Assembly: GCA_019916065.1 (NCBI GenBank) | Contig: CM034237.1 | Span: 1,587,421-1,651,420 of the forward strand | Direction: 5' to 3' | DNA from: Vitellaria paradoxa | Taxonomy: Eukaryota; Streptophyta; Magnoliopsida; Ericales; Sapotaceae | Length of the DNA stretch: 64,000 bases | In this document: in pieces, positions 1 to 12,176 of the stretch | Numbering within the stretch: the stretch's first letter is position 1 | Layout: each line of letters begins with the position of its first letter | Translations under genes and position numbers: made by a program | The notes under the pieces: generated by a model | The model's database searches: none | Seen by the model: only the letters and a program-made list of their open reading frames with translations | Told to the model about the DNA's origin: nothing

Positions 1-25
1 AGCCATTCATAGGTAGTGAAAATAA

Positions 26-288
26 GGCACCGTTTGGGAAAATTAGCATGTGCTAATAGTAGCTAAAACAAAGTTAGGCTAGTAGTTAGCTAAAAAAGCT
101 AGCTAATTTTGTGTTTGGGAAGGAAAAAAAAAGTTACTTTTTTTTAGGTTGCTAACTTGTAAGAACAAATTGACATTTTTACAATCAAAAGTTTAAAAGA
201 AAATTAAAATATAAGAGGGTAAAAAAGTCTAACCACTGTTGAAGTAGCCATTAGCACATGCCAATGGCTACTCTTCCCAAATGGTGCC
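26..288. mobile_element. Tourist-like MITE (PIF/Harbinger type), copy 1
   Basis: The 263-bp element begins GGCACCGTTTGGGAA and ends TTCCCAAATGGTGCC, a 15-bp terminal inverted repeat with one mismatch. The inverted similarity continues inwards through a shared GCATGTGCTAA. It is flanked on both sides by TAA (23-25 and 289-291), the 3-bp target duplication typical of PIF/Harbinger elements. It has no coding capacity. Its interior matches the reverse complement of the element at 31552-31813, so both are copies of one family. Confidence 0.75.
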
Positions 289-420
289 TAAATACAGAAT
301 TAAAACTACAACCTAAATCTTATGATATATAAAGAAAATATTTTGGGCATTTTAGTTCTTTTTCTCATTCCTATAAATTGTTGATCCACCCGTGAATGGG
401 TTAGTTGCAAGTCCTTGTAT

Positions 421-790
421 GGAGAATATAATATGCATGTAGCAAAATATGAGATACAAATCAAGGAACCATCATCTGGAACAATGTATTCAGAGAAGCC
501 ATGCCATTAGAATTGTTGCATCTTTAGGAAAATTTTGAAGCATTGTGAAATTTATTTTCAATGTAGTTAAAGAAACATAAAAAAACAACAATTATGAAAA
601 TAAAATATGCATGGAAAATATAAGATGTATGTAGCAACATATGAGATACAAATCAAGGAACCATTACCTGGAACAATGTAGTCAAGAAGCCATGCCATCA
701 GAAGTGTTGCATCATGAGGAAAATTTTGAAGCATTGTGAAATTTAATTTCAGTTAAGTTAAAGAAACATAACAAAAAACAACATTTATGC
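421..790. repeat. Tandem duplication, ~192-bp period, two units
   Basis: Unit 1 (about 421-612) and unit 2 (about 613-790) share long stretches such as GAGATACAAATCAAGGAACC and GGAAAATTTTGAAGCATTGTG, with scattered substitutions and small indels. On the minus strand, unit 2 has a short open stretch followed by a GTAATG donor-like site. The same stretch is interrupted in unit 1. I do not recognise a protein there. The block lies where intron 3 of the helicase pseudogene would be. Confidence 0.75.
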
Positions 791-1478
791 ATATCAAAGT
801 ACAGGCCATAAATGCAGAGAATACCGTAGATATTATCTGCAGTACATGGGTTTATCAAGCAGCTCATATTAAGTGAACCATGATGGGAGAAAATCTTAGC
901 CAGATAATATTTGCAATGAAAACGAGATCAAGCGTGCAAAAAAATGAGTAGAGGAAGATCAATTGTGCAAAACCTGAAGCTCTGGTGGAAGATATCTGTA
1001 AACGTCATAAATTTGATCCCTGAAACCTCTGCTCAACATCTCATCAGACTCATCCTCGTGGAATATCTACAACATTAGACATAGTTCCTCACCAAATGAC
1101 TCAACATGCAAACGATAATATCCCCCTAAAAAATAAAGTGAAGCAGTCTTCCCTGCACTGCCATAGAAAACAAATTGCAGAGAACAACAAAAAGGTAGGG
1201 AAAAAAAGAAGGATTGGCAGACATCTTGCACTCACAAGAATCAATAACTTGATAGCTCTAGTCCGCAATGTTCTTTGCTTGATCATGTCACACACCCCTC
1301 CTGGAGTTCCAGATACCATGTGAACTCCATATTCCAATTTTCTGATATCCTCACCCACACTTTTGCCTCCAATATTCATGCATGGGCCTGAATATTGATG
1401 AAATTACCAAGAGCCAATATTACTTTCTCAGTCTGTGCTGCCAGTTCCCTTGTAGGTGACAATATCAATGCTTGGACC

Positions 1479-4217
1479 CTGTAAAGAGAATGATTTATAT
1501 GAAATTAAAACGCTGTAAACAAAGACAAGATAGAAAGCAACTGAACTTTCTAGTGTCTAGAAAGCAGAAAGGGACCAAGTAATTAAGTTCAACAGACCAG
1601 TCACCACCACACTGCATTTTGCACATCGCAACAAATAAATAAATAAATAAACTAAATCATACTTTATAGCAACTCATCACAATAGCACCAGCAGCAACAA
1701 CGTAGCTAATGGAAATTAATACATGGCTTTTAACAAGGAAATAATCAATCTAAAACTTCCATAAAGGGCCTGCTCAATTTTGGCTCAGCAATCCGGTTCA
1801 AGATGCGTCTCATTGTAGGATTTCTTTATCAGCATGGCATCCAAGTGAAGTTTTTCTTCCTATTGATTGAATCGAGAGGATATGGAAAATATATTCCATC
1901 AGGTCAAAACCAGTGTTCCGTGGACCGTTCTATTTCCTCCAATATACCCGTGTCCACCAAGTATGACAAGGGCATGGGTGGTAAGATATAGAATATGTGT
2001 CTGACACCCATACCCAAATTGGACACCTAAAACCTCTAATTTTTAACTTTCTTAAAGACATGCAACATACATTTGATGGTTACAAAAAATTTAAATCTAT
2101 TATGTAGATAGAATATTAGAATCTGATTTTTTTCCTTTAAATTCCAATTACATTCCTAAATAATAATTGTATTTTACATCAATATATATTATATTTAAAT
2201 GCTTGCAATATGTCCAAGTATCCTACTTAATTTTTGGACCCACATCCTAAAATTAAAGTTTTGGGAGGTCTAACACATGGACACATATGCACACTCAACA
2301 CTTTAAAAAAGTCCATCGAGTTAAATGTAATAATCCGCTGATTTTCAAAATCAGGAATCAAGAAATGTTGATCTGTTATTGATATCATGAAAAAAGGTGC
2401 AAGTTAGGAAGCATATATTTGCGACCAACAGCGTTGGCTTGAAGTCGAACTAAGGGCCACTGACACGTGGCACACTCGCACTAGACACATTTATTACTAA
2501 CTTTTTGCTGTGTTGAAATTTTTTATTATTATTTTATTTTGAACACTTTTTTTATTATTATATCCAAAAATCCCCTTCATATATATCATATATATAAATA
2601 TATATATACATAAAACTAAGACTTCGCAATATCACATGACAATTGCCAAACTTGAGTCCATTCATATAAATACAAGCACAAAAACATGACAAGTGATTTT
2701 ACTTTAGCACCTAGGGATGCCCAGTGGGCAGGGCGGGCTAAGAATAAGTTTTTGCCCATCAGCCTTAAATTTAATTACCAAACCCGCTTACATGAACCCC
2801 TTTTTTTTTAATTAAACTATACTCTCAAATTAAAAAAAAAAGTAAATATTTTTTAAGTAGATTCGTATTAAAATAAATGTTTTTAAAAATTTTGATATAA
2901 TAACTTAATTTTTATAAGAAAATACAAATAAAATAATATGAATATACACAAAATACATTTTTTAAATTATTCCAGGCCAGGTTGGGCCTACAAGTTCAAT
3001 CCTAAGCCTGGAAGAAAATATATGAACCTAAAATGTCCACCCCAACCAGCACCTCCCTAGAGGACTTCGCACAGTGAATTTTTGGAGAATTTTTAGGTTT
3101 TTTTTAGAGGGACTGAGTGTAGAAACAATAAGGAAGACAACAGGGAATGGAAACAAAGAAATAAGAAGCAAGCCTAGGAATCAAACCTAGGTTTTTAGGC
3201 CTCACACCCAAGAGGAGGATGCCCCATGCATCACAATTGAAATAGCTAATTTTTTGTTTCAATCATTCTAACTTGAAATGAACCATTACAAGCTTTACAT
3301 ATAGAGTGAAGGATAGCATTGGTCTCCAAGAATACTTGGAGGATAAGTAAACTTGTGACTAAGAATACTTAGAGAGCAAGGTTTAGGCTTATTTAATGGG
3401 CCACACTAAGCAATTTGGACGTAACCTGAGTTACAACAAAATAAGGCCCAGCGCAAATACACAAAATATCAGTCCATGAAACAATTCTAAGTTTGATAAT
3501 CATGGTGTTAATTTGACATGGATGGATTGGCTGGGGTTTGACAGCAATTGTGGTGCCAATTTGCAATACAACTCAATGCAATGCTAGTTGTGGTCATTGT
3601 GTGCTTGTTACCAGTGCTTGTTTGCCGGATGTTGTGGTGCTAATTGGATTTACTTGATGTACTAGTGCTTGATCAAGTCAAAACGGGCAGGTGGAGAATG
3701 CAACTGTCATGTCCACGATGGGCATGAGCCAAGAGATGGGGAGCAATGAGAGGACGTCAATGGTGATTGCAATATTGGGTAAGCATGGGCAATGAGAAAG
3801 TGAGGAGAAATATTGGAAGTGAAATTGGTTGTGAAGCACTAAAACTTCAGCACTAGTGTCATATCAGTGTCCAACATGTAGTAAACATGTGAATACACAC
3901 AAAAACAAGTGCGGGTCACATTACATCCAAACAAATACGCATATTTTTCCTTCCAATACAGTCAATATACACCCCCTAATTATTATCCAACTACGACACC
4001 AAAAACTTGCAGAATTTGTTATCGCGAGTAAAATAGGCAAGTCCAAGGTCGAATCCACATCATAGTGGCTACTGGTATGAGGATGATAAGAAAGATGAAG
4101 ACATGTGGTTGTATGAAGATTACAAGATGGAAATATGCGAAGCATAGATGGGGTAGAGGGTCGTGGCGGCAGGTTTGCAAGCAGCATGGTGCCAGCAGTA
4201 GGGAGCTACAGATTGAA
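1479..4217. other. Gene-free DNA, mostly intron 1 of the helicase pseudogene
   Basis: No coding region is recognised. The stretch holds a MITE-like insertion (2711-3062), a tract at 1880-2330 with repeated GTGTCC/GGACAC-type words, and a TA-rich patch near 2580-2610. Near 3180-3240, read on the minus strand, GGTTTGATTCC resembles a Pol III B box, but no convincing A box accompanies it. Confidence 0.6.
2711..3062. mobile_element. Probable MITE inside intron 1
   Basis: The left end reads CTAGGGATGCCCAGTGGG. The right end read on the other strand is CTCTAGGGAGGTGCTGG, so the ends are imperfectly inverted. The flanks ACTTTAGCAC (2701-2710) and ACTTCGCAC (3064-3072) could be a diverged 9-10-bp target duplication. 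The interior is AT-rich and non-coding. An hAT or Mutator origin is possible; the exact ends are uncertain. Confidence 0.4.
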
Positions 4218-5625
4218 TGGAATAAGAGAAAGCAAGGGCACTATTTGTTAAGTTTGGGATTTGCGGAATCCAGGTTTGCTGGGACTGGTAGTAGATGTGG
4301 TGCAAAAAGAGGGTGAACGCAGTATGTTGGAGAGCAGATTGATTTGGGCAGTGACGTGTTACAAAGAGAAGGGAAAGTGAGGGCGTTTTACCATGGAAGG
4401 TAGCATGAATTTTGCAGGAGCAACTGTAAAAATAGCAGATGCCCTTTGAAATCACAAATCTAATTAGTGTTCGAAAACCCAAAATTAAAACCCTAGAAAA
4501 CACAACAGAAAAGAAGTGCTGATAGTAGCATGGACAAAATTCTAAAGCGCGCACAGCCATAAATTTTGGTATGCGGCTTCTTCAGCCAACAAAGGAAGGT
4601 TTACTTCAAACACTCATAGTCATATACATGATAAAAAAAAAAAAAATCAATTCCTCAAATTAGGGTTACATATAGGATTCAAGCAATCAATCAAAAATGA
4701 GGAAAAGAGTCCCCACAAAAAAAACCACTGCTGAAAATAGAGAAAATAAAAGAGGACAAATAAGGGCTTTGAGGAAAACAAAAGTTGCGTACTCTCTCAT
4801 GGAAGTGTCAACGATCTGGCAGACAGTGAGGGCAATCATGGAGGTCTTGCCGGTACCGGACTGGGCCTGGGCGATGACATCGCGGCCCTGAATGATGGGA
4901 AGCACCGCTATCTGCTGGATGGGGGACGGCTTCTCGAAGCCGTAGCTGTAAATCCCCCTGAGAAGATCGTCATTTATGCCCATCTTGTCGAAGCTCATGA
5001 TAGGCTCGACCCCTTTGCTGGTCTCGAACACCAGCTTCTCGTCCTCGTCCACAACCCCTCCCCTCCGGCCCTGTTCGCCGGAACCACCGACCCTCCCGCC
5101 GTCGTCGCCTTTCTTTCTCTCTCTCCCTCTGCACTACGCCCAATTGCAGAAAAAAGAAAAACGACCGTTGCGCTACCTATCAGGCTCTTTGCTTTTCTCC
5201 TCCGGAAGAGTTTCCAAACTTATCCTTGTACAAAGCTGGCGATTACCCTTTCTGATTATTAGTCCCCTTCAATAATATTGAGGTTGGGATATTAAAGTAA
5301 GGCAGTGATTCAAATTTTCGCTACTCAGTTTTTTATTTTTCTAGTTATCATATTTTATCTCTTATATTTTTAATTTTTTACTAAATTACAAAGGACAAAT
5401 ATGTTAAAGTAATAAAAAATTAAAAAAATTAATTTTTTAATAACCTCCCAAAAATGTGAAATACTTTGAAATAACTAATAAAATTTTAAAATTTACTAAT
5501 ACATCTCTGCTACGCTAGAACGTACGTTCGGCTTTTGGCTTCAATTACCTATTTGATTTTTAGAGATATCGAATTGAATCAAATTTAAGACTTATTTTTA
5601 ATAAATTAGATTTATAGTAATACAA
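4218..5625. repeat. Dispersed duplication, copy A (carries helicase exon 1)
   Basis: Collinear with 8878-11335. Shared landmarks in order: TTAAGTTTGGGATTTGC, GATTTGGGCAGTG, GGTAGCATGAATTTTGCAGG, AATTAAAACCCTAGAAAACA, the helicase exon 1, AACTAATAAAATTTTAAAAT, and TCGAATTGAATCAAATTTAA. Copy A lacks the two large insertions present in copy B, so it serves as the pre-insertion reference for both. Confidence 0.85.
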
Positions 5626-8123
5626 TGCCACTGATCAATCACTGTGCACGAATTTTCATATTATATAGGTTTAAATTATAAAAATAAAATAACATGCGTC
5701 CTCTTTGGAACGCTGAAAGAGTGAAAAAACTTTTTAAAATCTTTAAAAATCTCTAAACTTTTATAAGATATTTTATTTTTGTTGTACTTCGCAAAATTTT
5801 TATAAATTTATATATATTTACATATCCCAATAAATTTATATATACCCCAATAAATGTTTTACTAGTCCCAATAACATTTCCACGAATCTCAATAATTTTT
5901 CTACAAATCTCAAAAATTTTTTAACGACTTTCAATAAATTTTACATAAAATTGTTCGAAAAGACTCAAAAAATATACCTAATGCAAAAAATAAAAAGTTT
6001 TAATATTCACCTTTGAAAAATGTGGTTTAATGGCTACACGCCAAATGGTAAAAATTACCAAAATCACATTTTTCGCCGTTTGTTTTTATTTTTCGACGCT
6101 CTGAGCACCCACTTAAACTACAATAAATAAATTAATTAACTATCCCATTAAGAAAAATTTTTTAAATAGTATTTTAATAAATAATCAAATAAAATTATAT
6201 TTTATTAGTTTTTAATGCATAGAAAGATGTATACAAATATATAAAATTAAAACTATTAAAAAATAATTCACATTTAAAAATAATTTTATAAAACATACCT
6301 GATAATTAACCAAGCTAAATAATACTTAACCCATAAATAAACGATTATTTTATAAAATCAAAACCAATTTAATTTTTATGAGAAAAATAAATATTCATAT
6401 TAAGGGTAACTCACAAAATATGCTAACCAAGTTAATCGAATTAACAAGTTTTACGCTTCGGATGGAGCCAAAACAATTTAATTTAAAGAAATCGAATTAG
6501 TTTAATTTTCAAACCTTTCAAGTTTTTTTGTATGAATGAATTACATCTATCAGTTTGTTTGATGGCAACATATTTTACAGCAAAAAAATATTATTTCACA
6601 TAAAAAAATTCAGAGAAAAAATATTTCTAATTTAAGTTACAAAAGCTTAGGCTCATGTCTAAAGGTAATGTCTTGGTCCTGCTCGGTAATGTTTTCATTT
6701 TTTATTTTTTTATTTATATTTTTAAAATTATGTTAAATCGCAATAGAAACATGTTTAATAAACATATTTACGTTTTTCTGTTTTCAAAAAAAAATAAAAA
6801 TATAAATAAAAAAATATATTTTCACTCTGATTTTTTTTCTGTAACCAATATTTTGCCAATTTTAAAACTTTAACTATTTTTGTTAAATTACATAATAATA
6901 AATTATTTTATTTAAATATTTTATTAAAATAAGTTATTTTAATAAATAATATAATTAAATTCAATAAATTAATTTAATTATATAAATTAATATAAATTAT
7001 TTTAATAAATAATAAAACTAAATTAATTAATTTAATTTAATTTAGTAATTAAATATTGCTAAATTATCTAAAATAAATATCATAATTAATTTATTTAATT
7101 TAATAATTAAATTAATTTTAATAAAAATAATTAATAATTAAATTACATTAATTTTTAATTTAATTTAATTTAATAATTATTATTAAAATATTTTTAATAA
7201 ATATCATAACTAAATTATTCATGATTTAATTAATTTAATTTATATAAAATATATTTTATTAAATTATTTCAATAAATAATTAAATGAATTTAATTAATTT
7301 AAAAATAAATAATTTAATTTAATAATTAATCTAATTTAATTATTTATTTAATATGAAATATATTTTATTAATTTATTTTAATAAATAATATATTTTAATA
7401 TATTTTATATTTATTGAATTAAATGATTTTAATAAATAATTTACTGTATTAATTTAATTAATTATATTAATTAAATTAAATTAATATAAAATATATTTTA
7501 TTAAGTTCTATTAATTTTTAAAACTAATAAAATTAAATATTTTCTAAAATAAAAAAATTAATAATTATAAACAAACTTGCATTTCTAAATACAGTTTTAG
7601 TTTTTATTTCAGAAAAAATAAACGGTAACAGAAAACAAAAAATAGAAAAACAATAACAAAAAAACGACAGCGTTGTCAAAAAGGCTCCTTGTAATACATT
7701 TTTCAACAAGATGACATCTTCATGGTGGCACAAATAGTGAAAATTTCTTAACCCTCGTTTGGTAACATTTCATTTTAGGTGATTCCGTTTATGTTTTTAA
7801 AATTGTAGAAATTAGTAACAGAAATATATTTACTAAATCTATTTATATTTTTCTCTAAAATAATAAAAACTTAAACAGAAAAAACATAAAGAAAAAATGT
7901 TTTCAATTTTTCTGTTATGAATATTTTGTTAATTTTAACATTTTGTCCATTTTTATTGCATCATACTAAAATAAATTATTTTATTTGAATATTTTATTGG
8001 GTGGGTCTATTTGTACTCCACTTTACATTTTTATTAAATAAAATTACACAATTACCCTCATTCATCTAATAAAATATGTTGTATAATTTTAATGTCATAA
8101 ATGCCTTTCTACAAAAATGAAAT
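5626..8123. other. Gene-free AT-rich intergenic DNA
   Basis: No coding region is recognised. About 230 bp at 6672-6920 is directly repeated at 7749-8000: both start near a GGTAATGTTTTCATTTT/GGTAACATTTCATTTT word and end in an AAATTATTTTATTT-type word. Between them lies very AT-rich low-complexity sequence (6890-7530). Confidence 0.6.
6890..7530. repeat. AT-rich low-complexity tract of TTAATTTAATTAA-like words
   Basis: Nearly pure A/T made of irregular iterations of AATTTAATTAATTTAA and TATATTTTATTAAATTATTT. Similar sequence recurs at 14335-14505, directly against the assembly gap, which suggests two copies of one AT-rich repeat. Confidence 0.7.
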
Positions 8124-8718
8124 GTGTTGTTGACTATTTTATTTTTACTGGGAATGTGTGCATTGACTCTCTCTGCAATAGTTCCTGCCTTGAAACATGC
8201 TGCATGTGTTGCTAATATCATGTGCCCTTCTACTTCTTTTGCTCAATATGCAGTTTTCTTCTTGGGGCTATATCTGATTGCACTAGGAACTGGTAGGATC
8301 AAACCACGTGTTTCATCTTCTAGGGCAGATGATCAATTTAATGATGCTGATCTGAAAGAGGGGCTAAAGAAGGGATCATTTTTCAATTGGTTTTATTTTT
8401 CCGCCAACATAGGTGCTCTTGTATCTAAGCAGTTTTATTATGTGGATTCAAGACAATGCTAGGTAGGACCTAGGTTTTGGCATTCCTACATTGTTTATGG
8501 GCATTGCTATTGCAAGTTTCTTTTCAAGCACTTCTCTGTATAAATTTCAGAAACCTGGGGGAAGTCTCCTTACAAGAATGTGCCAAGTTTTGATTGCGTT
8601 CATTCTGTAAATGGAATTTGGTGGTCCCTATTGATTATAGCCTTCTCTATAAAACACCAGACAAAACTTTAACAATTGAAGGAATTAGAAAACTGGAGCA
8701 TACTAATGACCTCAAGCA
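8124..8718 (+). pseudogene. NPF (NRT1/PTR family) transporter pseudogene fragment, NPF8-like
   Basis: Related to proton-coupled nitrate/di-peptide transporters of the plasma or vacuolar membrane. The open part (8124-8462) carries the family words LTLSAIVPALK, QYAVFFLGLYLIALGTG, IKP and KKGSFFNWFYFS, spanning several membrane helices. Two more segments follow in other frames: one through GFGIP and FQKPGG to TRMCQVL, then one ending PDKTLTIEGIRKLEHTN. Breaks: a frameshift near 8440, an in-frame TAG shortly after (codons for IQDNAR then stop), and another shift near 8610. A full family member has about 570-600 residues and 12 helices; here only the region around helices 3-6 and the start of the central loop remains. 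The first exons and the C-terminal half are absent nearby. Confidence 0.85.
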
Positions 8719-9482
8719 AGTTCTTTCCCTTTTCTCCTAGTTAACATTTATCGTTATGAACCATTTATTCTAATGTAGTGTTACAAGTAGAATGTTAACT
8801 ACTTTCCATGACGATAAATGTTATGTCATTCTTTTTGTAAACTACTTTCCTAGTTAACATTAACTACTTTACAAATAAAATGAAAAATGAGAAAGCAATG
8901 AAAAAATCTATTAAGTTTGGGATTTGCAGCGTCCAGGTTTACTGAGAGATAAAGTAGGCATGGCACAGAGAGAGGGTGATTACAGTGTATTGGAAAGCAG
9001 GTTAATTGATTTGGGCAGTGGTGTGTTATAAAGATAAGGGAAAGTGAAGGTAGCATGAATTTTGCAGGAAAAATCGTGAAAATAGCAGCCGTCCCTTGAA
9101 ATCATAAATCTAATTAGAGTTGGAAAACTCAAAATTAAAACCCTAGAAAACACAACAAAAAATAATTGCTAGTGGCAGTATAAAAAAATTCTTAAGCGTT
9201 ATAAATTTTGGGATGCAACTTGTTCAGTTAGCCAACAAAATGAGTTTCCTTCAAACACTTATAATCATATGCATGATAAAAAAAAATCTATTTCAAAAAC
9301 GAACTTATAAGATAACAGAAGATTTTCTGTAACTCAAATTAGGGTTAGATATATTATTCAAGCAATCAATCAAAAATAAGAAAAACTGTTAAAAAAAAAA
9401 AGCCATTTGCCCAAAATAGAGAAAAAAAAAAAAAAGAGGACAAACAAGGGTTTTAAAAGAAAATAAAAGTTGCATACTCTCA

Positions 9483-9884
9483 TGTTGGATCGATTCACAC
9501 ACACACACGATATACGGAAGAAAACAGTAAAGAGATCAACACACAAATTTACGTGATTCCCCAAAATTTGGGTACGTCCACGGGAGCATGAGCGAGAGTT
9601 CTTTTCTTATTGATCACAGGATTACATAGAGAAAATTTATAGCCACCTCTATTCCTAACTCTAATAGGATTACATGGTCTAATTCCCAAAATACCCTTAA
9701 TTACATCGTACTGTATCGCAGGGGGCGTTGCCCCCCGCACCCCCAAAACCTTCGGGGCTGTGGCCTAGCTCACTACATGTTGAATCCGAGATAAGGGCGG
9801 ATGCTTTGCTCTGCTCGATCGCTTCGCATCCACCCCTCCTTCTTAGCACTGGGTTCCTCTCTGTATGAGCTACAAGTCCCAACA
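9483..9884. mobile_element. Solo LTR-like insertion, ~402 bp
   Basis: Begins TGTTGG and ends CCAACA, the TG...CA inverted ends of an LTR. It is flanked by TCTCA (9478-9482) and TCTCC (9885-9889), a 5-bp target duplication with one change. The homologous block at 4218-5625 shows the uninterrupted site (TACTCTCTCATGG near 4788-4802). No coding sequence or internal domain is present, so a solo LTR or a very short LTR-type element fits best. The 3' half holds a GC-rich core near 9720-9760. Confidence 0.75.
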
Positions 9885-9945
9885 TCTCCCATAAAAGTGT
9901 AATGATCTAGCATATAATGAGGGCAATCATGGAGGTGTTACGGTA

Positions 9946-10158
9946 CTAGATTGGGCCTGTGCTGATGGCCGAAGGCTTCTCAAAGTAGTAGTTGTAAATC
10001 CCCCTAAGAAGATCGTCATCTGTGCCCATCTCATCGAAGCTGATGATAGGCTCAACCCTTTTGCTAGTCTTGAACACCAGCTTCTCGTCCTTGTCCATCA
10101 CCATTCCTCTCTGGTCTCTGTTCGTCAGCACCACCAACCCTTCCGTCATCCTCGCCAT
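9946..10158 (-). pseudogene. eIF4A-III exon-1 pseudogene fragment (second copy)
   Basis: Encodes the N-terminus of the same helicase as 974-5110, here with an initiating ATG (10158-10156) and MARMTEG at the start, followed by the KDEKLVF...FEKPSAI region. About 45 nt between the Q motif and Walker A are deleted. The Walker A codons are also altered, with a 1-nt loss in the GGTACCGGC region, so no ATP-binding loop remains and TAG follows. Only exon 1 and part of intron 1 are duplicated; I see no further exons. Non-functional. Confidence 0.85.
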
Positions 10159-10205
10159 TCTCTCTCTATACTAGACCAAATTGCAAATACTCTTGCCCTA
10201 TCTAT

Positions 10206-11046
10206 AAAGATGAAATCGGGCTGGGTTATCCCTGATCCAATATCCAATGGATCAAGTGAGTCCAAGTCAACCAAACCTGCTAACTACCCAGTTTAACTTT
10301 TAATTTTTTTTATAATTAAATAAAAAATCATAAAAACACATTGAAACTCATCAATAAATCTTATTAGGAATTAAATAATTACATAATTAACATTTAATCT
10401 AAATTACAAATATAGAATCTAAATAAAAAATTATACAAAAAATAGATATTAAATTATTCTATGTATTTTTTACATAAATTAAGCTCATCACCTGTATTTT
10501 AATATAATTTAATTTTAAATTCATTAATTTATTTAATACTATTACTCTTTTGTTAATAACAATAACATAATACAAGAATTAATCATAATAATACATATAA
10601 AATTGTCAATCTTAATCAAGATGTACCCAAACTCCAATAGATAAAAAAAAATTATTATTTAAAAGTACATTCATATCGTGTTTAAATGTGATTTATATAT
10701 TTTTTTAGATAATTTAGTGGTATATATTAAATATATATATATATATATATATAATACTGAGAGCAGCAGGCAAGTTTCCTTTGAAAAAAATTGAAAGAAA
10801 TAAATATGACAGCAACTAGCATGTTGCCTTTAAAAAAAAAAACTACTAGCAAAGGATCAGATTAAGAGTAGGAAGCAAAGTTAGCCGGGGGTTAGGCAGG
10901 CTGACCAGGGTGCCCCAAGCCCTGAACCAAGTAAAGTGAGCAGGGATAGGTCGAGCTATATGAACACATGAATCAGGGCGAGGGTGAGTTGATTTTCGAA
11001 TCAAGTTGTGGATCGACTAGATCCATTTGCATCATTACTTATCTAT
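10206..11046. mobile_element. Unclassified 841-bp insertion with 7-bp flanking repeat
   Basis: Absent from the homologous block at 4218-5625, where the site is continuous (CTACCTATCAGGCTC). The direct repeat TATCTAT occurs at 10199-10205 and 11040-11046, consistent with a 7-bp target duplication. The left end starts AAAGATGAAATCGGGCTGGG and the right end reads TTTGCATCAT before the repeat. I see no clear inverted termini, no coding region and no A-rich tail. It contains a (TA)n tract near 10729-10753. Superfamily unknown. Confidence 0.55.
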
Positions 11047-12174
11047 CAAGCTTTTTGTTTTTCTTTACTTATTTAATTAGGTTGAAACTGACCCTTGTGC
11101 GAGGTTAGGCAACTTTGCGATTTGAGAGTGGGATATTACTAGATGTAAAATAATTTAAAATTAAACTTAAATAACTAATAAAATTTTAAAATTTACTTCT
11201 ACTTCTCTATAATGTTGGAATGTAAGTTTGATTTTTTTGAATTCGATTACCAATTTGATTTTCAGCAAAATCGAATTGAATCAAATTTAAGACTTGTTTT
11301 CAGCAAATTGAATTCATCATAATAATACATGGTGAGTTTGGAATGCAAATTTGGTTAAATTTTTTAATTTTCTCTAAAATTTGTTGATAACTTTTATAAT
11401 TTTTTTTTAATTTTTACCAATTGTTTTCAACTTCTACCAATTTTTTTCTTCAACTTCTATAAACTGTTTTACACTTCTTGTCACACCCCTAACCTCATAG
11501 TTCGAGAAGGACGGCATGGGAATGTGAAAGTAAAAATAAATAAATAAAATCCAATTTAAATTCAATTCACATTGAGTTAAAGTTATCAATATATCTAAAA
11601 TTATTACTAATTCTCATGTAAAATAATATGTAATTACATCACTATCAATTTATCAAAAAAATAATTCTCTTTAATATTATTTCAAATGACCACATTCAAG
11701 GTCTGTACGATTAGATCAAATACTATTATTATGCTTATATTTTCTTAAATTAATGACATCATAAATGTAAATAGTAAACCTATATCGGTCACATAATTTA
11801 TAATATTAATAATTAATTTCTCAGTTAAAAAGAATAAACACAATTATTATTACCCATAATTAAGACCAAACTTAGGCTATTCAAGCCTAAGCGACCCACC
11901 TATCCCACTTTGATAATCAGGTCACTATAATTCCTAGTTTATATATCTTTTTCATAACCCAACTTATGATCAACCAGATAAACCATACATCTCAATGCCA
12001 CAGCCACATTATATCAACATCTTAATATAAAATAACATAAATGCAATCTCATGCAATATCAATGTATACTCTAGTCTCCATCTAACCCTAACTTTATCCT
12101 GGAATGGATTATGCTTAGTAAAGTATGCGAGGTCACCAATCGCATCGTTTACGTTTTACGGCGAATGTTTATCT

Positions 12175-12176
<2 letters not shown>

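Larger units (their letters stand above)
974..5110 (-). pseudogene. eIF4A-III-type DEAD-box RNA helicase pseudogene, exons 1-3 (5' part only)
   Basis: Similar to eukaryotic initiation factor 4A-III, the RNA-clamping helicase of the exon junction complex. Exon 1 (about 5110-4793) has the Q motif ([10 protein letters not shown]) and Walker A (AQSGTGKT). Exon 2 (1478-1236) has motif Ia (PTREL), the [16 protein letters not shown] segment and a changed motif Ib (TPGG for TPGR). Exon 3 (1054-974, 27 codons) has the DESD box and ends PPELQ. All junctions keep GT/AG and correct phase, so this is an unprocessed copy rather than a retrocopy. Damage: no in-frame ATG at the expected start of exon 1, where the position aligned to the second copy's ATG reads AAAG; and a 2-nt gain in exon 2 after QAHA that creates TGA and shifts frame. 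Exon 4 onward is not seen before the left edge and may lie outside the window. Confidence 0.85.
8878..11335. repeat. Dispersed duplication, copy B (carries helicase exon 1 remnant and two insertions)
   Basis: Same order of landmarks as 4218-5625. It is longer because of a ~402-bp LTR-like insertion (9483-9884) and an 841-bp insertion (10206-11046). It starts about 160 bp after the NPF transporter fragment; that fragment has no counterpart beside copy A. Confidence 0.85.

Noticed and set aside
4120..4560. 146-codon minus-strand open frame next to the helicase pseudogene
   Set aside because: It lies within intron 1, matches no family, and the homologous stretch in the second block is not open.
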